Source: Siphonodentalium dalli
Lineage: Eukaryota > Mollusca > Scaphopoda > Gadilida > Siphonodentaliidae
DNA length: 64,000 nucleotides
Assembly: GCA_032622095.1 (NCBI GenBank)
Contig: CP136065.1
Coordinates: forward strand, 216,546,151-216,610,150
Reading direction: 5' to 3'
Position numbers and translations under genes: made by a program. This document shows positions 35,619-47,800 of this stretch, piece by piece (position 1 is the stretch's first letter; the number at the start of each line of letters is the position of its first letter). The notes under the pieces are model-generated. The model searched no databases, was not told where the DNA came from, and worked only from the letters and a program-made list of their open reading frames with translations.

Positions 35619-36234
35619 TTAAAGATACGGGTGGCGTTGGCGGTGGGTATGCTGTTAAATATTCACCTACGTCAAAAAACCGCCATAAACAGAAATAATA
35701 GTGAAATATAGACAGACCTTGTTCTTATACCAATCAGAAATATGGCATAAACAGTATGTTATTGTCAGATGTTTTCCCTTTGTTATGTAAACAAAAGCAA
35801 CACACAAAAAAAAAACGTTACAGAACCTGGCTTTTGTTTAGATCCGGATATGGTAAACATATATAAAGAGCGTTATTTGTTACCATTTTCCTGATATGGA
35901 AATAATAAAGAGCGTTTATATCATTTGTGTGTGATTAACCAATAGAATTGCGCTGTGTTATGTAAACAGAAGCAAAACTTTTGTAACCCGAGCAGGCTCT
36001 TGTTTACGTACAACATCGTACGTCTTGACGACAATATACTATTTACGCGCTGATTATGTTTGGCATATGAACAAAACTACATGTATACATATTTTAATAT
36101 TCCTTCTGTTGATGGCGATTTGAACAAATATGAATATTTCTGCAACGAACACCGCCCGTGCCTTTAACGTTCGTTCTGTTCATGGCAGTTTTAACGGTGT
36201 GAATATTTTAACAGCATACCCACCGTGCCTTTAA
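35619..36234. mobile_element. TTAA element with AGGCACGG ends
   Basis: TTAA at 35619-35622 and 36231-36234. The right end, read inward, is AGGCACGGTGGGTATGCTGT then TAAAATATTCACACC. The left end has the same string with an 11-bp insertion after AGATACGG. Inside is a repeated segment with gttacagaacctggcttttgt and tactatttacg, plus a second internal cgcccgtgcctttaacgttc copy. Confidence 0.65.
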
Positions 36235-37026
36235 AAAGTAAGCTATTTCAGTAAGGATTGAATCCTATGAGTCTAAACATTGGTTCAAATCCAATCATCT
36301 CGGTCTAAGTGGGAAAGTTAATGAGGATGATTTTATCCTATCGACTTATGGGTATATTAGCCAGCGGGGACATATGTTCCAAAATTTCTGCGAGCCGAGT
36401 TACGTCAACGATGAGCACATGTTTTCTTGGAAGACGATTATTGATTCGGGACTTCAACGTTGGCCCGCCGTCGTGATTAATTCATGGCAAGCCTTACTCG
36501 ATAATGCAATAAATTTAAACTGATACCTCGTATGACAGCTGATTTAGTGTATCTAGACAAAAAAACAGAGGATACGAAACTAGCCAAAGGGGTCGACCAT
36601 GCCCGGCGTACCGACTCATACGTAACGTTGATCACGAGCCGGCTTTGGAACAGCCATATATTTTGAGAAGCAAATAGTCTACACACATATTGACTGCATT
36701 GAGGTTGAATAGCGGGTGGCAATTATCGCAATATGTTAGGGGTACACAGTGTGCGTAACGTAACTATCACAAGTATAACGTACTCTGATAACAACTTATA
36801 GCCAATTTCATGCTTAAGAAATTTTAAACATATCATCCTTGTTTTATTTTATTTTTATGAAAAGGAATAATAAATGAGGTGATAAATATATATAACGACA
36901 AATAGAATCAAATTAGTCAGGCAAGCTAGGTACAAAACCTTTTGATATCTGAGTACGAACGTCGGAGTGTTCCCTATCGTATTGCGAAGCGAGAACTATT
37001 TTCCCGATGTGTTGTCTTTTGAACAG
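36235..37026. other. No recognised feature
   Basis: No gene or repeat boundary recognised before the 4-kb foldback. Confidence 0.3.
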
Positions 37027-40000
37027 TAAGCACCGGTGTGACTAATTACCGCCCGGGGACCGCCCGGGACCGCCCGGGGACCGCCCGGGACCGCCCGGGC
37101 GGCCCAACGAGCCCGTGGACACAATATCTCGACGGTATAACGTAGCGACATGCCACCTGAGGGCAACATAGAAAAATTTACTCGCTCGCTCGTCTCCGGC
37201 CGGTCATATTAACCCCACAAATGCCGATATTGGCTAAAAGAGCCTGGGTGATTACTGGTGTCTTCGTGTGTGTTCAGACAGATTATTTTGGTGATACTCG
37301 GTAGTGCAATAAGTGCAATACACCTGAGTGTTAATTCCATGTATTGACTCGTTGACGCGTCCACGGCCGATGTTATTAACCCCTCAAATTCCGGTAAAAT
37401 AGTGTATAAACAAAAGAACCTTGAAACCGCCCGGGACCGCCCGGGCGGCCCCATGGGCCCGTGGACACTATATCTCGACGTTATAACATAGCGACATACC
37501 CCACGAGGTCAACATACAAAATGTTACTCCCTCGCTCGACCCCGGCCGGCGTTATAAACCCCTCAAAATCCGATAAAATGGTAAATAGACAAAAAGAACA
37601 TTAGGACCGCCCGGGACCGCCCGGGTGGCCCCACGTGCCCGTGGACACAATATCTCGACGTTATAACGTAGCGACATACCCCACGAGGACAACCTATAAA
37701 ATGTTACTCGCTCGCTCGACTCCGGCCGGTGTTATTAACCCCTCAAAATCCGATAAAATGGTATATAAACAAAAAGAACATTGGGACCGCCCGGGACCGC
37801 CCGGGAGGCCCCATGGGCCCGTGGACACTATATCTCGACATTATAACGTAGCGACATACCCCACGAGGTCAACCTAGAAAATCTTACTCGCTCACTCGAC
37901 TCCGGTCGGTATTATTAACCCCTAAAAATCCAATATTGGATAAGAGGGCACGGACAGCTCGGTGTCTTCTTTTGATTTCAAACAGCATATTTTGATGATG
38001 CATGGTAGTGCAATACCACCTGATAGTGACTTCCAGATATTGACTCGCTGACGCGTCAACACAAAATACCGTATCACCATAAATATTCGGCTCTACATGA
38101 TCGTAAATATCGCAATTTTCTTGAATGTTTTCAATAAAAATTAATAACTTTACACCTATAATTTTTATATTTTGACACGAGCGGGTGTAATTGTGTTGAT
38201 TTCGACAGCAACTGCTTGTCTGAAGAGAGCCGCGGCAGCTGTTTGAATGTGTTGATATCAATTAGCAGTAAAACGGTATCGCAATTGTTATATTGTATAC
38301 ATTAACCACTTCACAATAATCAGAAGACATATTGGCGGATTTAAACCGAAACTGTGTTTTCATAACACTTGGGGAAGACGAACAGGTAATCTCGTGACAA
38401 CAGCGGAGATTTGCGATGAGGTTTCCGTGTTTTTATTGCAATCGAAAATGGTCGTAATCCCAAAATCTTCTTGGTGCTAGACAATAACGATCAAGATGAC
38501 GAAGTGAGTATTTGTGATATTGGAAACCCGTGTACTTAATTTGCTTACCGACCAATCACACGATATTACGTTATGGGGTAGATTATATATAATCGTGTGT
38601 GAATTAAAAATAAAATATAATTTTAAATATCTTAAAATCATGCGACCACGTATTCGATTCATGCTTCCATCCATGGTGCTGTATCCGTGTTCCGTCTGCT
38701 CTACTGAAGCTGAGGGTGAGTCAATATATTTTATATGACCATATTACATATTATATATTTTCTTTATTTGCTCCACATATGGAGAGTATGATGACCTCCA
38801 TCACCGGGAATAATGTTTTCAGTCCTTGCCCAAAAGGTCGTGGGTTGGGTTGCAATATGGGGAGGTACTTTGACCATGCAGGAAAATCATATTATACATG
38901 TCCAGTTGACATCAGATGTCTTAAAAGGGCACTAATTATTAATAAAATAAAAACATTAATTATATAACCAAAATTGTTGAAATCTAATCGGTGAAAATTG
39001 AAACATGTGGGTAAAATTGGCCCATGGCGTGTCAAGAGAAAAGGGCACTAAGTATTGGTCCCAATGTTCTTTTTGTTTATATACCATTTTATCGGATGTT
39101 GAGGGGTTAATAACACCGGCCGGAGTCGAGCGAGCGAGTACCATTTTGTAGGTTGACCTCGTGGGGTATGTCGCTACGGGCGGTCCCAATGTTCTTTTTG
39201 TTTATATACCATTTTGTCGGATTTTGAGGGGTTAATATCACCGGCCGGAGTCGAGCGAGCGAGTACCATTTTGTAGGTTGACCTCGTGGGGTATGTCGCT
39301 ACGGGCGGTCCCAATGTTCTTTTTGTTTATATACCATTTTGTCGGATTTTGAGGGGTTAATATCACCGGCCGGAGTTGAATAACGTCGAGATATTGTGTC
39401 CACGGGCACGTGGGGCCACCCGGGCGGTCCCGGGCGGTCCTAATGTTATTTTTGTCTATTTACCATTTTATCGGATTTTGAGGGGTTAATAACGCCGGCC
39501 GGGGTGGAGCGAGGGAGTAACATTTTGTAGGTTGACCTAGTGGGGTATGTCGCTATGTTATAACGTCGAGATATAGTGTCCACGGCCCCATGGTGCCTCC
39601 CGGGCGGTTTCGGGCGGTCCCAATGTTCTTTTTGTTTATATACCATTTTATCGGATTTTGAGGGGTTAATAACACCGGCCGGAGTCGAGCGAGCGAGTAA
39701 CATTTTGTAGGTTGACCTCGTGTGGTATGTCGCTACGTTACAACGTCGAGATATTGTGTCCACGAGCACGTGGGGCCACCCGGGCGGTCCCGGGCGGTCC
39801 CAATGTCCTTTTTGTCTATATACCATTTTGTCGGATTTTGAGGGGTTAATAACGCCGGCCGGGGTCGAGCGAGGGAGTAACATTTTGTAGGTTGACCTCG
39901 TGGGGTATGTTGCTATGTTATAACGTCGAGATATAGTGTCCACGGGCCCATGGGGCCGCCCGGGCGGTCCCGGGCGGTTCCAAGGTTCTTTTGTTTATAC

Positions 40001-41086
40001 ACTATTTTACCGGAATTTGAGGGGTTAATAACATCGGCCGTGGACGCGTCAACGAGTCAATACATGGAATTAACACTCAGGTGTATTGCACTTATTGCAC
40101 TACCGAGAATCACCAAAATAATCTGTCTGAACACACACGAAGACACCAGTAATCACCCAGGCTATTTTAGCCAATATCGGCATTTGTGGGGTTAATATGA
40201 CCGGCCGGAGACGAGCGAGCGAGTAAATTGTTCTATGTTGCCCTCAGGTGGCATGTCGCTACGTTATACCGTCGAGATATTGTGTCCACGGGCTCGTTGG
40301 GCCGCCCGGGCGGTCCCATTGTACTTTTTGTTTATATACCATTTTATCTGATTTTGAGGGGTTAATAACACCGGCCGGAGTCGAGCGAGCGAGTAACATT
40401 TTGTAGGTTGACCTCGTGGGGTATGTCGCTACGTTATAACGTCGAGATATTGTGTCCACGGGCACGTGGGGCCACCCGGGCGGTCCCGGGCGGTCCCAAT
40501 GTTCTTTTTGTCTATATACCATTTTGTCGGATTTTGAGGGGTTAATAACGCCGGCCGGGGTCGAGCGAGGGAGTAACATTTTGTAGGTTGACCTCGTGGG
40601 GTATGTCGCTATGTTATAACGTCGAGATATAGTGTCCACGGGCCCATGGGGCCGCCCGGGCGGTCCCGGGCGGTTCCAAGGTTCTTTTGTTTATACACTA
40701 TTTTACCGGAATTTGAGGGGTTAATAACATCGGCCGTGGACGCGTCAACGAGTCAATACATGGAATTAACACTCAGGTGTATTGCACTTATTGCACTACC
40801 GAGAATCACCAAAATAATCTGTCTGAACACACACGAAGACACCAGTAATCACCCAGGCTATTTTAGCCAATATCGGCATTTGTGGGGTTAATATGACCGG
40901 CCGGAGACGAGCGAGCGAGTAAATTTTTCTATGTTGCCCTCAGGTGGCATGTCGCTACGTTATACCGTCGAGATATTGTGTCCACGGGCTCGTTGGGCCG
41001 CCCGGGCGGTCCCGGGCGGTCCCGGGCGGTCCCCGGGCGGTCCCGGGCGGTCCCCGGGCGGTAATTAGTCACACCCCATAAGCACC
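37027..41086. mobile_element. 4-kb Mutator-like foldback with internal tandem repeats
   Basis: TAAGCACC copies at 37027-37034 and 41079-41086 flank ends GGTGTGACTAATTACCGCCC (left) and its inverse (right, to 41075). A GC-rich ccgcccggga block follows. The arms (37035 to about 37960, and about 38990 to 41075) are built of 177-bp-class units in opposite directions, each containing ggacacaatatctcgacgtt, gaccccggccgg and ttaacccctcaaaatcc, plus two longer 370-bp units with tgactcgttgacgcgtcc. Right-arm units at 39946-40300 and 40642-40990 are near-identical. Long, unrelated-looking sequence at about 38070-38985 fills the middle. Frames of 80-165 codons in the arms are repeat artefacts. Confidence 0.8.
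38640..38967 (+). CDS. Possible two-exon cysteine-rich frame inside the foldback
   Basis: A plus-strand frame starting at ATG 38640 reads to a candidate donor at GAG|GGTGAGT (about 38713-38720). After a pyrimidine-rich stretch, a second frame at about 38780-38967 holds CPKGRGLGCNMGRYFDHAGK then SYYTCPVDIRC. The C-x7-C-x15-C-x5-C spacing and the GR-F...YY-C pattern look zinc-binding, vaguely like GRF fingers. It could be a gene fragment captured by the element or a remnant of its own gene. The splice model is inference and the protein is short. Confidence 0.3.
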
Positions 41087-41088
41087 AC

Positions 41089-41188
41089 TTCGGCCTCGGT
41101 CCTACTGGATGTCAGTATAGTCGGACTTCGGCCTCGGTCCTACTGGATGTCAGTAGTCGGACTCGGTCCTACTGGATGTCAGTAATCG
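41089..41188 (+). repeat. Three-unit tandem repeat beside the foldback
   Basis: Units containing CGGTCCTACTGGATGTCAGT repeat three times with a period of 33-40 bp, immediately outside the right target copy of the 4-kb element. Confidence 0.75.
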
Positions 41189-41848
41189 GGTAGCATTTTA
41201 AAGACTATAGCCCTGCCGATAGTTTGCTTGCCACGATTCTCGCTTCGAACCAACCATGATATCAGCAGCCGGGTAATAGTTATACTATTGCCCGCGCATT
41301 AGTTAATTCACTTTCCACTATTCTCGCTCGCGTTAACCGAAGACTATGTATGCATATCTTGCCACAAGTCAGAATGTTTGTATCATATTTATACAGTTTT
41401 AAGTTATTTTACAAACTTAAAGATATATTATGGACTTGTTCGGGTGCGTGAACCTGATAAATTAGTACTCAGACGCTATGCCAACTGGGAGGAAGTATAT
41501 AGCATTCTACTGACATCGCCCAAAATCTCAAAGAAATCGACCATACAACTCCATTAAAAACACATCTGAACTACGCTCAATTGTAAATATTTACATCTCG
41601 ATTCTGGACGCAACAATCGCCGATAAACTAACGCAAATGATTTCCCCATCGATACTCATTGCATTTAATAAATATATAAGACCAACGGTGTGTTTTGTAA
41701 ATTTGGGTTAACATTCATAAAAATAACTACTTTGAACAAGATTATTCTCCATTTCTATTTGATCACCCAACCGGAGTGTTTCGCATCACTTTAATGTATA
41801 TAAACAGTATATTAACCCTGTATATACTAAATGGATTTTCCCAGTCAG

Positions 41849-42325
41849 TTAAAGGTACTCAACCCGATAAAACTCCTCTCAATTACTATTTCAATGGCTT
41901 CGGGGGTCAAAAATATTTGATTCGAGTCGAGGAAGTCACCCATCAAAGCTCAGATTTGTTAGATATCGATTTTAGAAATCTATTATTTTTCATTATCGGG
42001 AATACTATCTGGCCCAGAACTCAGTCAAAATTGCATTAAAATTACCACTTGATTTTAGAGTTATTCATCCTTGTCTGTTTGAATAGATTTGGAGTACACA
42101 TCCAGAGCAGATTACGGCAGTTATCAGTACTCATCTCGAGAACATAACAAATTTGAAAAATCAATATCTAATAACTCTGAGCTTTGTTTGATGGGTTCCT
42201 CGACTCGAATCAAATATTTTTTACCCCCAAAGCCAAAGAAATAGTAATATAGGACCCTCTGATCGGATTGTTGTTGTTGGAATCTGTTGAGATGGGGACC
42301 CTCTTTACGGGTTGAGTACCTTTAA
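41849..42325 (+). mobile_element. AGGTACTC-family TTAA element, copy 1
   Basis: TTAA at 41849-41852 and 42322-42325; ends AGGTACTCAACCCG and its inverse. Arms of about 110 bp are inverted copies (ggcttcgggggt, ttgattcgagtcgagg). Almost identical to 50926-51402 (only a C/T-type change noticed), so both moved recently. The 87-codon frame reading through it is repeated in copy 2 and is not a gene. Confidence 0.85.
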
Positions 42326-42459
42326 AAAGTGTACATCGGAATAGACTATTATAGATTTGCAGGGATGTTAAGGTGATAAAAGCAGACGACAGATAAATAA
42401 ACAGCCCTATTTTTTAGGGTAATGTTTAGATAATAAGTTCAACAAACGACTGTCGTTAT

Positions 42460-44967
42460 TGAACTTAATATCTGAACATTTCCTATGGAATAACAACTCA
42501 TCAATGATGCTTTAGTATATACAGGGTTAAACTTATTATCTGAACATCTCCTATGGGATATCTACTCACCAATGATGCTTTAGTATATACAGGGTTAAAC
42601 TTATTATCTGAACATTTCCTATGGAATAACAACTCATCAATGATGCTTTAGTATATACAGGGTTAAACTTATTATCTGAACATTTCCTATGGAATAACTA
42701 CTAATCAATGATGCTTTAGTATATACAGGGTTAAACTTATTATCTGAACATTTCCTATGGGATATCTACTCACCAATGATGCTTTAGTATATACAGGGTT
42801 GAACTTAATATCTGAACATGTCCTATGGGATAACTACTCACCAATGATGCTTTAGTATATACAGGGTTGAACTTAATATCTGAACATGTCCTATGGGATA
42901 ACTACTCACCAATGATGCTTTAGTATATACAGGGTTGAACTTAATATCTGAACATGTCCTATGGGATATCTACTCACCAATGATGCTAGTATATACAGGG
43001 CTAAACTTATTATCTGAACATTTCCTATGGAATAACTACTCATCAATGATGCTTTAGTATATACAGGGTTAAACTTATTATCTGAACATATCCTATGGAA
43101 TAACTACCCATCAATGATGCTTTAGTATATAGGGTTAAACTATTATCTGAACATATCCTATGGAATAACTACCCATCAATGATGCTTTAGTATATACAGG
43201 GTTAAACTTATTATCTGAACATTTTCTATGGAATAACTACTAATCAATGATGCTTTAGTATAAGCAGGGTTAAATTTATTATCTGAACATTTCCTATGGA
43301 ATAACTACTAATCTATGATGCTTTAGTATTAACAGGGTTAAACTTATTATCTGAACATTTCCTATGGAATAACTACTCATCAATGATGCTTTAGTATATA
43401 CAGGGTTAAACTTATTATCTGAACATTTCCTATGGAATAACTACTAATCATTGATGCTTTAGTATATACAGGGTTAAATTTATTATCTGAACATTTCCTA
43501 TGGAATAACTACTAATCAATGATGCTTTAGTATTAACAGGGTTAAACTTATTATTTGAACATTTCCTATGGAATAACTACTCATCAATGATGATTTAGTA
43601 TATACAGGGTTAAACTTAATATCTGAACATTTCCTATGGAATAACAACTCATCAATGATGCTTTAGTATATACAGGGTTAAACTTATTATCTGAACATGT
43701 CCTACGGGATAAATACTCATCAATGATGCTTTAGTATATACAGGGTTAAACTTATTATCTGAACATTTTCTATGGAATAACTACTAATCAATGATGCTTT
43801 AGTATATACAGGGTTAAACTTATTATCTGAACATTTTCTATGGAATAACTACTAATCAATGATGCTTTAGTATATACAGGGTTAAATTTATTATCTGAAC
43901 ATTTCCTATGGAATAACTACTAATCAATGATGCTTTAGTATATACAGGGTTAAACTTAATATCTGAACATGTCCTATGGGATAACTACTCACCAATGATG
44001 CTTTAGTATATACAGGGTTAAACTTATTATCTGAACATTTCCTATGGAATAACTACTCATCAATGATGCTTTAGTATATACAGGGTTAAACTTATTATCT
44101 GAACATTTCCTATGGAATAACAACTCATCAATGATGCTTTAGTATATACAGGGTAGAACTTAATATCTGAACATTTCCTATGGGTTAACTTCTCATCAAT
44201 GATACTTTAGTATATACAGGGTTAAACTTATTATCTGAACATTTCCTATGGAATAACTACTAATCAATGATGCTTTAGTATATACAGGGTTAAACTTATT
44301 ATCTGAACATATCCTATGGAATAACTACTAATCAATGATGCTTTAGTATATACAGGGTTAAACTTATTATCTGAACATTTCCTATGGAATAACTACTCAT
44401 CAATGATGCTTTAGTATATACAGGGTTAAACTTATTATCTGAACATATCCTATGGAATAACTACTAATCAATGATGCTTTAGTATATAGGGTTAAACTTA
44501 TTATCTGAACATATCCTATGGAATAACTACCCATCAATGATGCTTTAGTATATACAGGGTTAAACTTATTATCTGAACATTTTCTATGGAATAACTACTA
44601 ATCAATGATGCTTTAGTATATGCAGGGTTAAATTTATTATCTGAACATTTCCTATGGAATAACTACTAATCAATGATGCTTTAGTATTAACAGGGTTAAA
44701 CTTATTATCTGAACATTTCCTATGGAATAACTACTAATCAATGATGCTTTAGTATATACAGGGTTAAATGTATTATCTGAACATTTCCTATGGAATAACT
44801 ACTAATCAATGATGCTTTAGTATTAACAGGGTTAAACTTATTATCTGAACATGTCCTACGGGATAAATACTCATCAATGATGCTTTAGTATATACAGGGT
44901 TAAACTTATTATCTGAACATTTCCTATGGAATAACTACTAATCAATGATGTTTTAGTATATAAAGGG
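42460..44967 (+). repeat. 68-bp minisatellite, about 37 copies
   Basis: The monomer begins TTAAACTTATTATCTGAACA, continues tttcctatggaataactact and catcaatgatg, and closes CTTTAGTATATACAGGG before the next TTAA. Variants (gaacttaatatc, cctatgggat, ctaatcaatg) are spread in local runs, as expected from unequal exchange. Some monomers lose 2-4 bp near atacaggg. Confidence 0.92.
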
Positions 44968-45170
44968 TTAACACAATCGATACATAGATGGATCTATTGC
45001 ATAATAAATACTCCGAACTTCGTATTGGTGTCATGTAAATCATTTCCAATAAGCAGTCACGAACCACATTGCATACATCAGACAGGCAGTCGACGTTAAT
45101 TGCCTTCCCGTATCCAGAGAGATTAGTATTAATTAGGGTCGGGGCCTACGAACAATCGTATCACAAATAT

Positions 45171-45327
45171 AGGATCTACAACGAGTCCCCAGTTTATAGC
45201 GCAATTTACAAAACGAGTCCAGTAAATTAGGTCTAGACCGAACCTTTGGCGCTGACCAATGCCCATGGCTAATTACTGGACGAGTTTTGTAAATTCCGCT
45301 ATAAACTGAGGGCGAGTTGTAGATTCT
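45171..45327. repeat. 157-bp foldback
   Basis: AGGATCTACAACGAGTC, then agtttatagcg and aatttacaaaacgagtccagtaa, pairs with its inverse ending AGTTGTAGATTCT. Arms of about 60 bp. Confidence 0.65.
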
Positions 45328-45363
45328 ATTTATCACATGATCCAAAACCTCGATAAAACATAC

Positions 45364-46311
45364 TTAAAGGCCCACTTAATTTTCGAGTCGCCGATTATTT
45401 CTTTTATAGTGACTTGATATACGGTTTTAATAACAAAATCTATGCCATAAAATATGATTAAAATACTATAATTCATCACTATTTGAAACATCTGTGTCTC
45501 AGAAGATGCCCACAGAGAAATAGAAAACTGCTGAAATCATTGAATGACTTCCCCCCTTTGGATCCAAGAATGCAACTGAATTCAAACTTGTTCAATGGAA
45601 GGGGAAGAACTCTATCTTTAATATATAGTTATTCCCACTGCATTGAAAATAATACTGCTTTTTACTGCAATCGAGATGACAAAAACGGTTGGCAACTCAA
45701 CAAAAACAACATGTCCTCAGTTAATTACACCGGATAAGTTGATAATACAATATTTTGAACCTTCCTCTTTCAAATGGTATATATTATGGCATACATTTAT
45801 ATAATGTGATCTGGTGGTTCATGGTATATATTAGGGCATAAATTTATATAATGTGATCTGGTGGTTCATGGTATATATTAGGGCATACATTTATATAATG
45901 TGATCTGGTGGTTCATGGTATATATTATGGCATAAATTTATATAATGTGATCTGGGGGTTCATGGTATATATTAGGGCATAAATTTATATAATGTGATCT
46001 GGGGGTTCAAGGTATATATTATGGCATAAATTTATATAATGTGATCTGGGGGTTCATGGTATATATTAGGGCATAAATTTATATAATGTGATCTGGGGGT
46101 TCATGGTATATATTATGGCATTAATTTATATAATGTGATCTGGTGGTTCATGGTATATATTATGGCATAAATTTATATAATGTGATCTGGGGGTTCTTGG
46201 TATATATTATGGCATTAATTTATATAATGTGATCTGGGGGTTCATGGTATATATTATGGCATTAATTTATATAATGTGATCTGGTGGTTCGAAAATTAAG
46301 TGGGCCTTTAA
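45364..46311. mobile_element. TTAA element carrying the 47-bp array
   Basis: TTAA at 45364-45367 and 46308-46311. The ends AGGCCCACTTAATTTTCGA (45368-45386) and its inverse (46289-46307) are identical over 19 bp. A frame at 45483-45737 has no ATG start and ends near the array; I do not recognise it. The right end joins the last 47-bp monomer directly. Confidence 0.8.
45772..46288 (+). repeat. 47-bp minisatellite, about 11 copies
   Basis: Monomer CATGGTATATATTAGGGCAT, then aaatttatataatgtgatctggtggtt. Variation is mostly at two sites (tta(t/g)gg; gg(t/g)ggtt). Entirely inside the TTAA element. Confidence 0.92.
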
Positions 46312-47430
46312 ATCAACAAATGGGACGTGACAACTAACATCGGCTTATATAAGGACTGCGATGACATTTCACGTAACTATGCATTGTTTGCCCGCGTAAA
46401 GAAATAGTCCCAGATAAATAAAGACTCTTTCGCGCATTTATTGGCGTATATTTTATGAAATAACTTTTCAAACTCTTCGTTAGCGTTTTGTTGGAAACAT
46501 ATTGGAAGCCATAGTATTTTGAGATATAGAGTACGGAATGTAAACAGACGACAAACCGGACGCCAAAGGTCACCTGGCACTATTTCCTGTTATGAAACGA
46601 ACGTTTAATAACACAATTTATAGAATGGGTTTATTGAATGGAATAAAGTTAGGATCATGTAATAAAACACATATAATCGATAAGGGTGACTATATGGTGG
46701 GGTCAAAATGTATTTTGGACCCGAGGAAAATTCTGTCGACATGGTATTAACTATGCAATTATTTATACACTGTTGAATCAGAGTTGTAAGAAAAAGATAT
46801 AATGTAGAACTCATTACTTCAACTGATTGAAGTAGTCGTATAGATGAATAAGTATAGCAGGTTATATTACCTGCGATACACTTGAGTACTGTACTATAAT
46901 AATAGTACTATCGATGATATTTTTTGGGAAATCCGCCAAAATCAAAGGTGGACAAAAAAGAAGAAAAGACAAAGTCTAGGTTGGATATGAAATTAACATA
47001 ACAAAATAATAACTAGCAAAAAAAAAACACCCATAGCATGTATAGTTAACATAATAATATATCATAAATCGATACCCACTAATTGATTTGAAGCATAAGT
47101 TACGATTACATGCGCAGGATAGACCGCGAGTCTCACAAAAAAGGACTTTCCGACCCAATGCATATAACTTCAAGTCGCTCTCCTACAAAGTGAAAAAATT
47201 AACCCCAGTAATCTGATACCACCCGCAACGCAAATGTATAAGTTTAAACTGTAAAGTGTATTGTATTCAGTATCGACAACTACTGGTAATTAAATACTAT
47301 TCTGATATCACAATTAAAACTGCTTTATGAACTGTATGAAGAATGAGTTAAGAATAGATGTACGGAAAATAAAAGGTCAGCCGACCACAGTGTCCCCATA
47401 CAACGTGGCAAGTCGATGCCGCTTTGTTAA
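46312..47430. other. No recognised feature
   Basis: Short frames only; includes an A-run and AT-rich stretches. No gene recognised. Confidence 0.3.
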
Positions 47431-47431
47431 A

Positions 47432-47800
47432 GAAATTAAAAAAAAAGTCGAAAATGGTTAATAACTCCGTAAATAAATTATTTTTCCGTCATCTATATAT
47501 ATGTTGCAAATCGCCAATATGTGGGTAACAATACTCTGAAGTTTCAAATATCTACGATCAAAACTGTAGGAGTTGATTACACCATGAAGGTACCCTCATA
47601 CAGAAAATTATAACACAAATTGTTATTTTGTAAGTCGAAAATGGTTAATAACTCTGTCAAATTTGTTTTTCCGTCATCTATATACATGTTGCACATCTTC
47701 AATATATGGGCAACAATATTCTGAAGTTTCAAATCTCTGGGAGGAAATCTGTAGGAGGAGATGATTAGACCATGAAGGTACTCAAAGTGTGACGGACGGA
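47432..47800 (+). repeat. Tandem duplication of about 185 bp
   Basis: 47440-47600 and 47630-47790 share gtcgaaaatggttaataact, ttttccgtcatctatata and tctgaagtttcaaat, then gtaggag and accatgaaggtac. A gacggacgga stretch follows. Confidence 0.7.

Larger units (their letters stand above)
41812..44971 (+). mobile_element. 3.2-kb TTAA element carrying the 68-bp array
   Basis: TTAA at 41812-41815 is followed by CCCTGTATATACTAAA. At the other end TTTAGTATATAAAGGG (44952-44967) is followed by TTAA at 44968-44971; 15 of 16 end bases match. Inside are a nested AGGTACTC element (41849-42325), an inverted partial monomer (about 42420-42470), and the 68-bp array. The pairing of these ends is inference, because every monomer also contains the end sequence. 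Confidence 0.6.

Noticed and set aside
36240-36310. tRNA-like sequence with a GGTTCAAATCC box
   Set aside because: No paired acceptor stem, and no convincing D-arm or anticodon arm could be drawn.
39446-39943. 165-codon minus-strand frame, and similar ones at 37209, 37635, 39950, 40259 and 40646
   Set aside because: They read the 177-bp and 370-bp DNA units of the foldback. The peptide repeats exactly with the DNA and appears on both strands.
41776-42039. 87-codon frame also present at 50922-51116
   Set aside because: Shared only because both lie in AGGTACTC elements. It begins in unrelated flank in one copy and matches no protein family.
36477-46580. Weak peptide similarity (VCRLF...) between frames at 36.5 and 46.4 kb
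   Set aside because: Only a few residues and a short ttttgaga DNA match; not beyond chance in AT-rich DNA.
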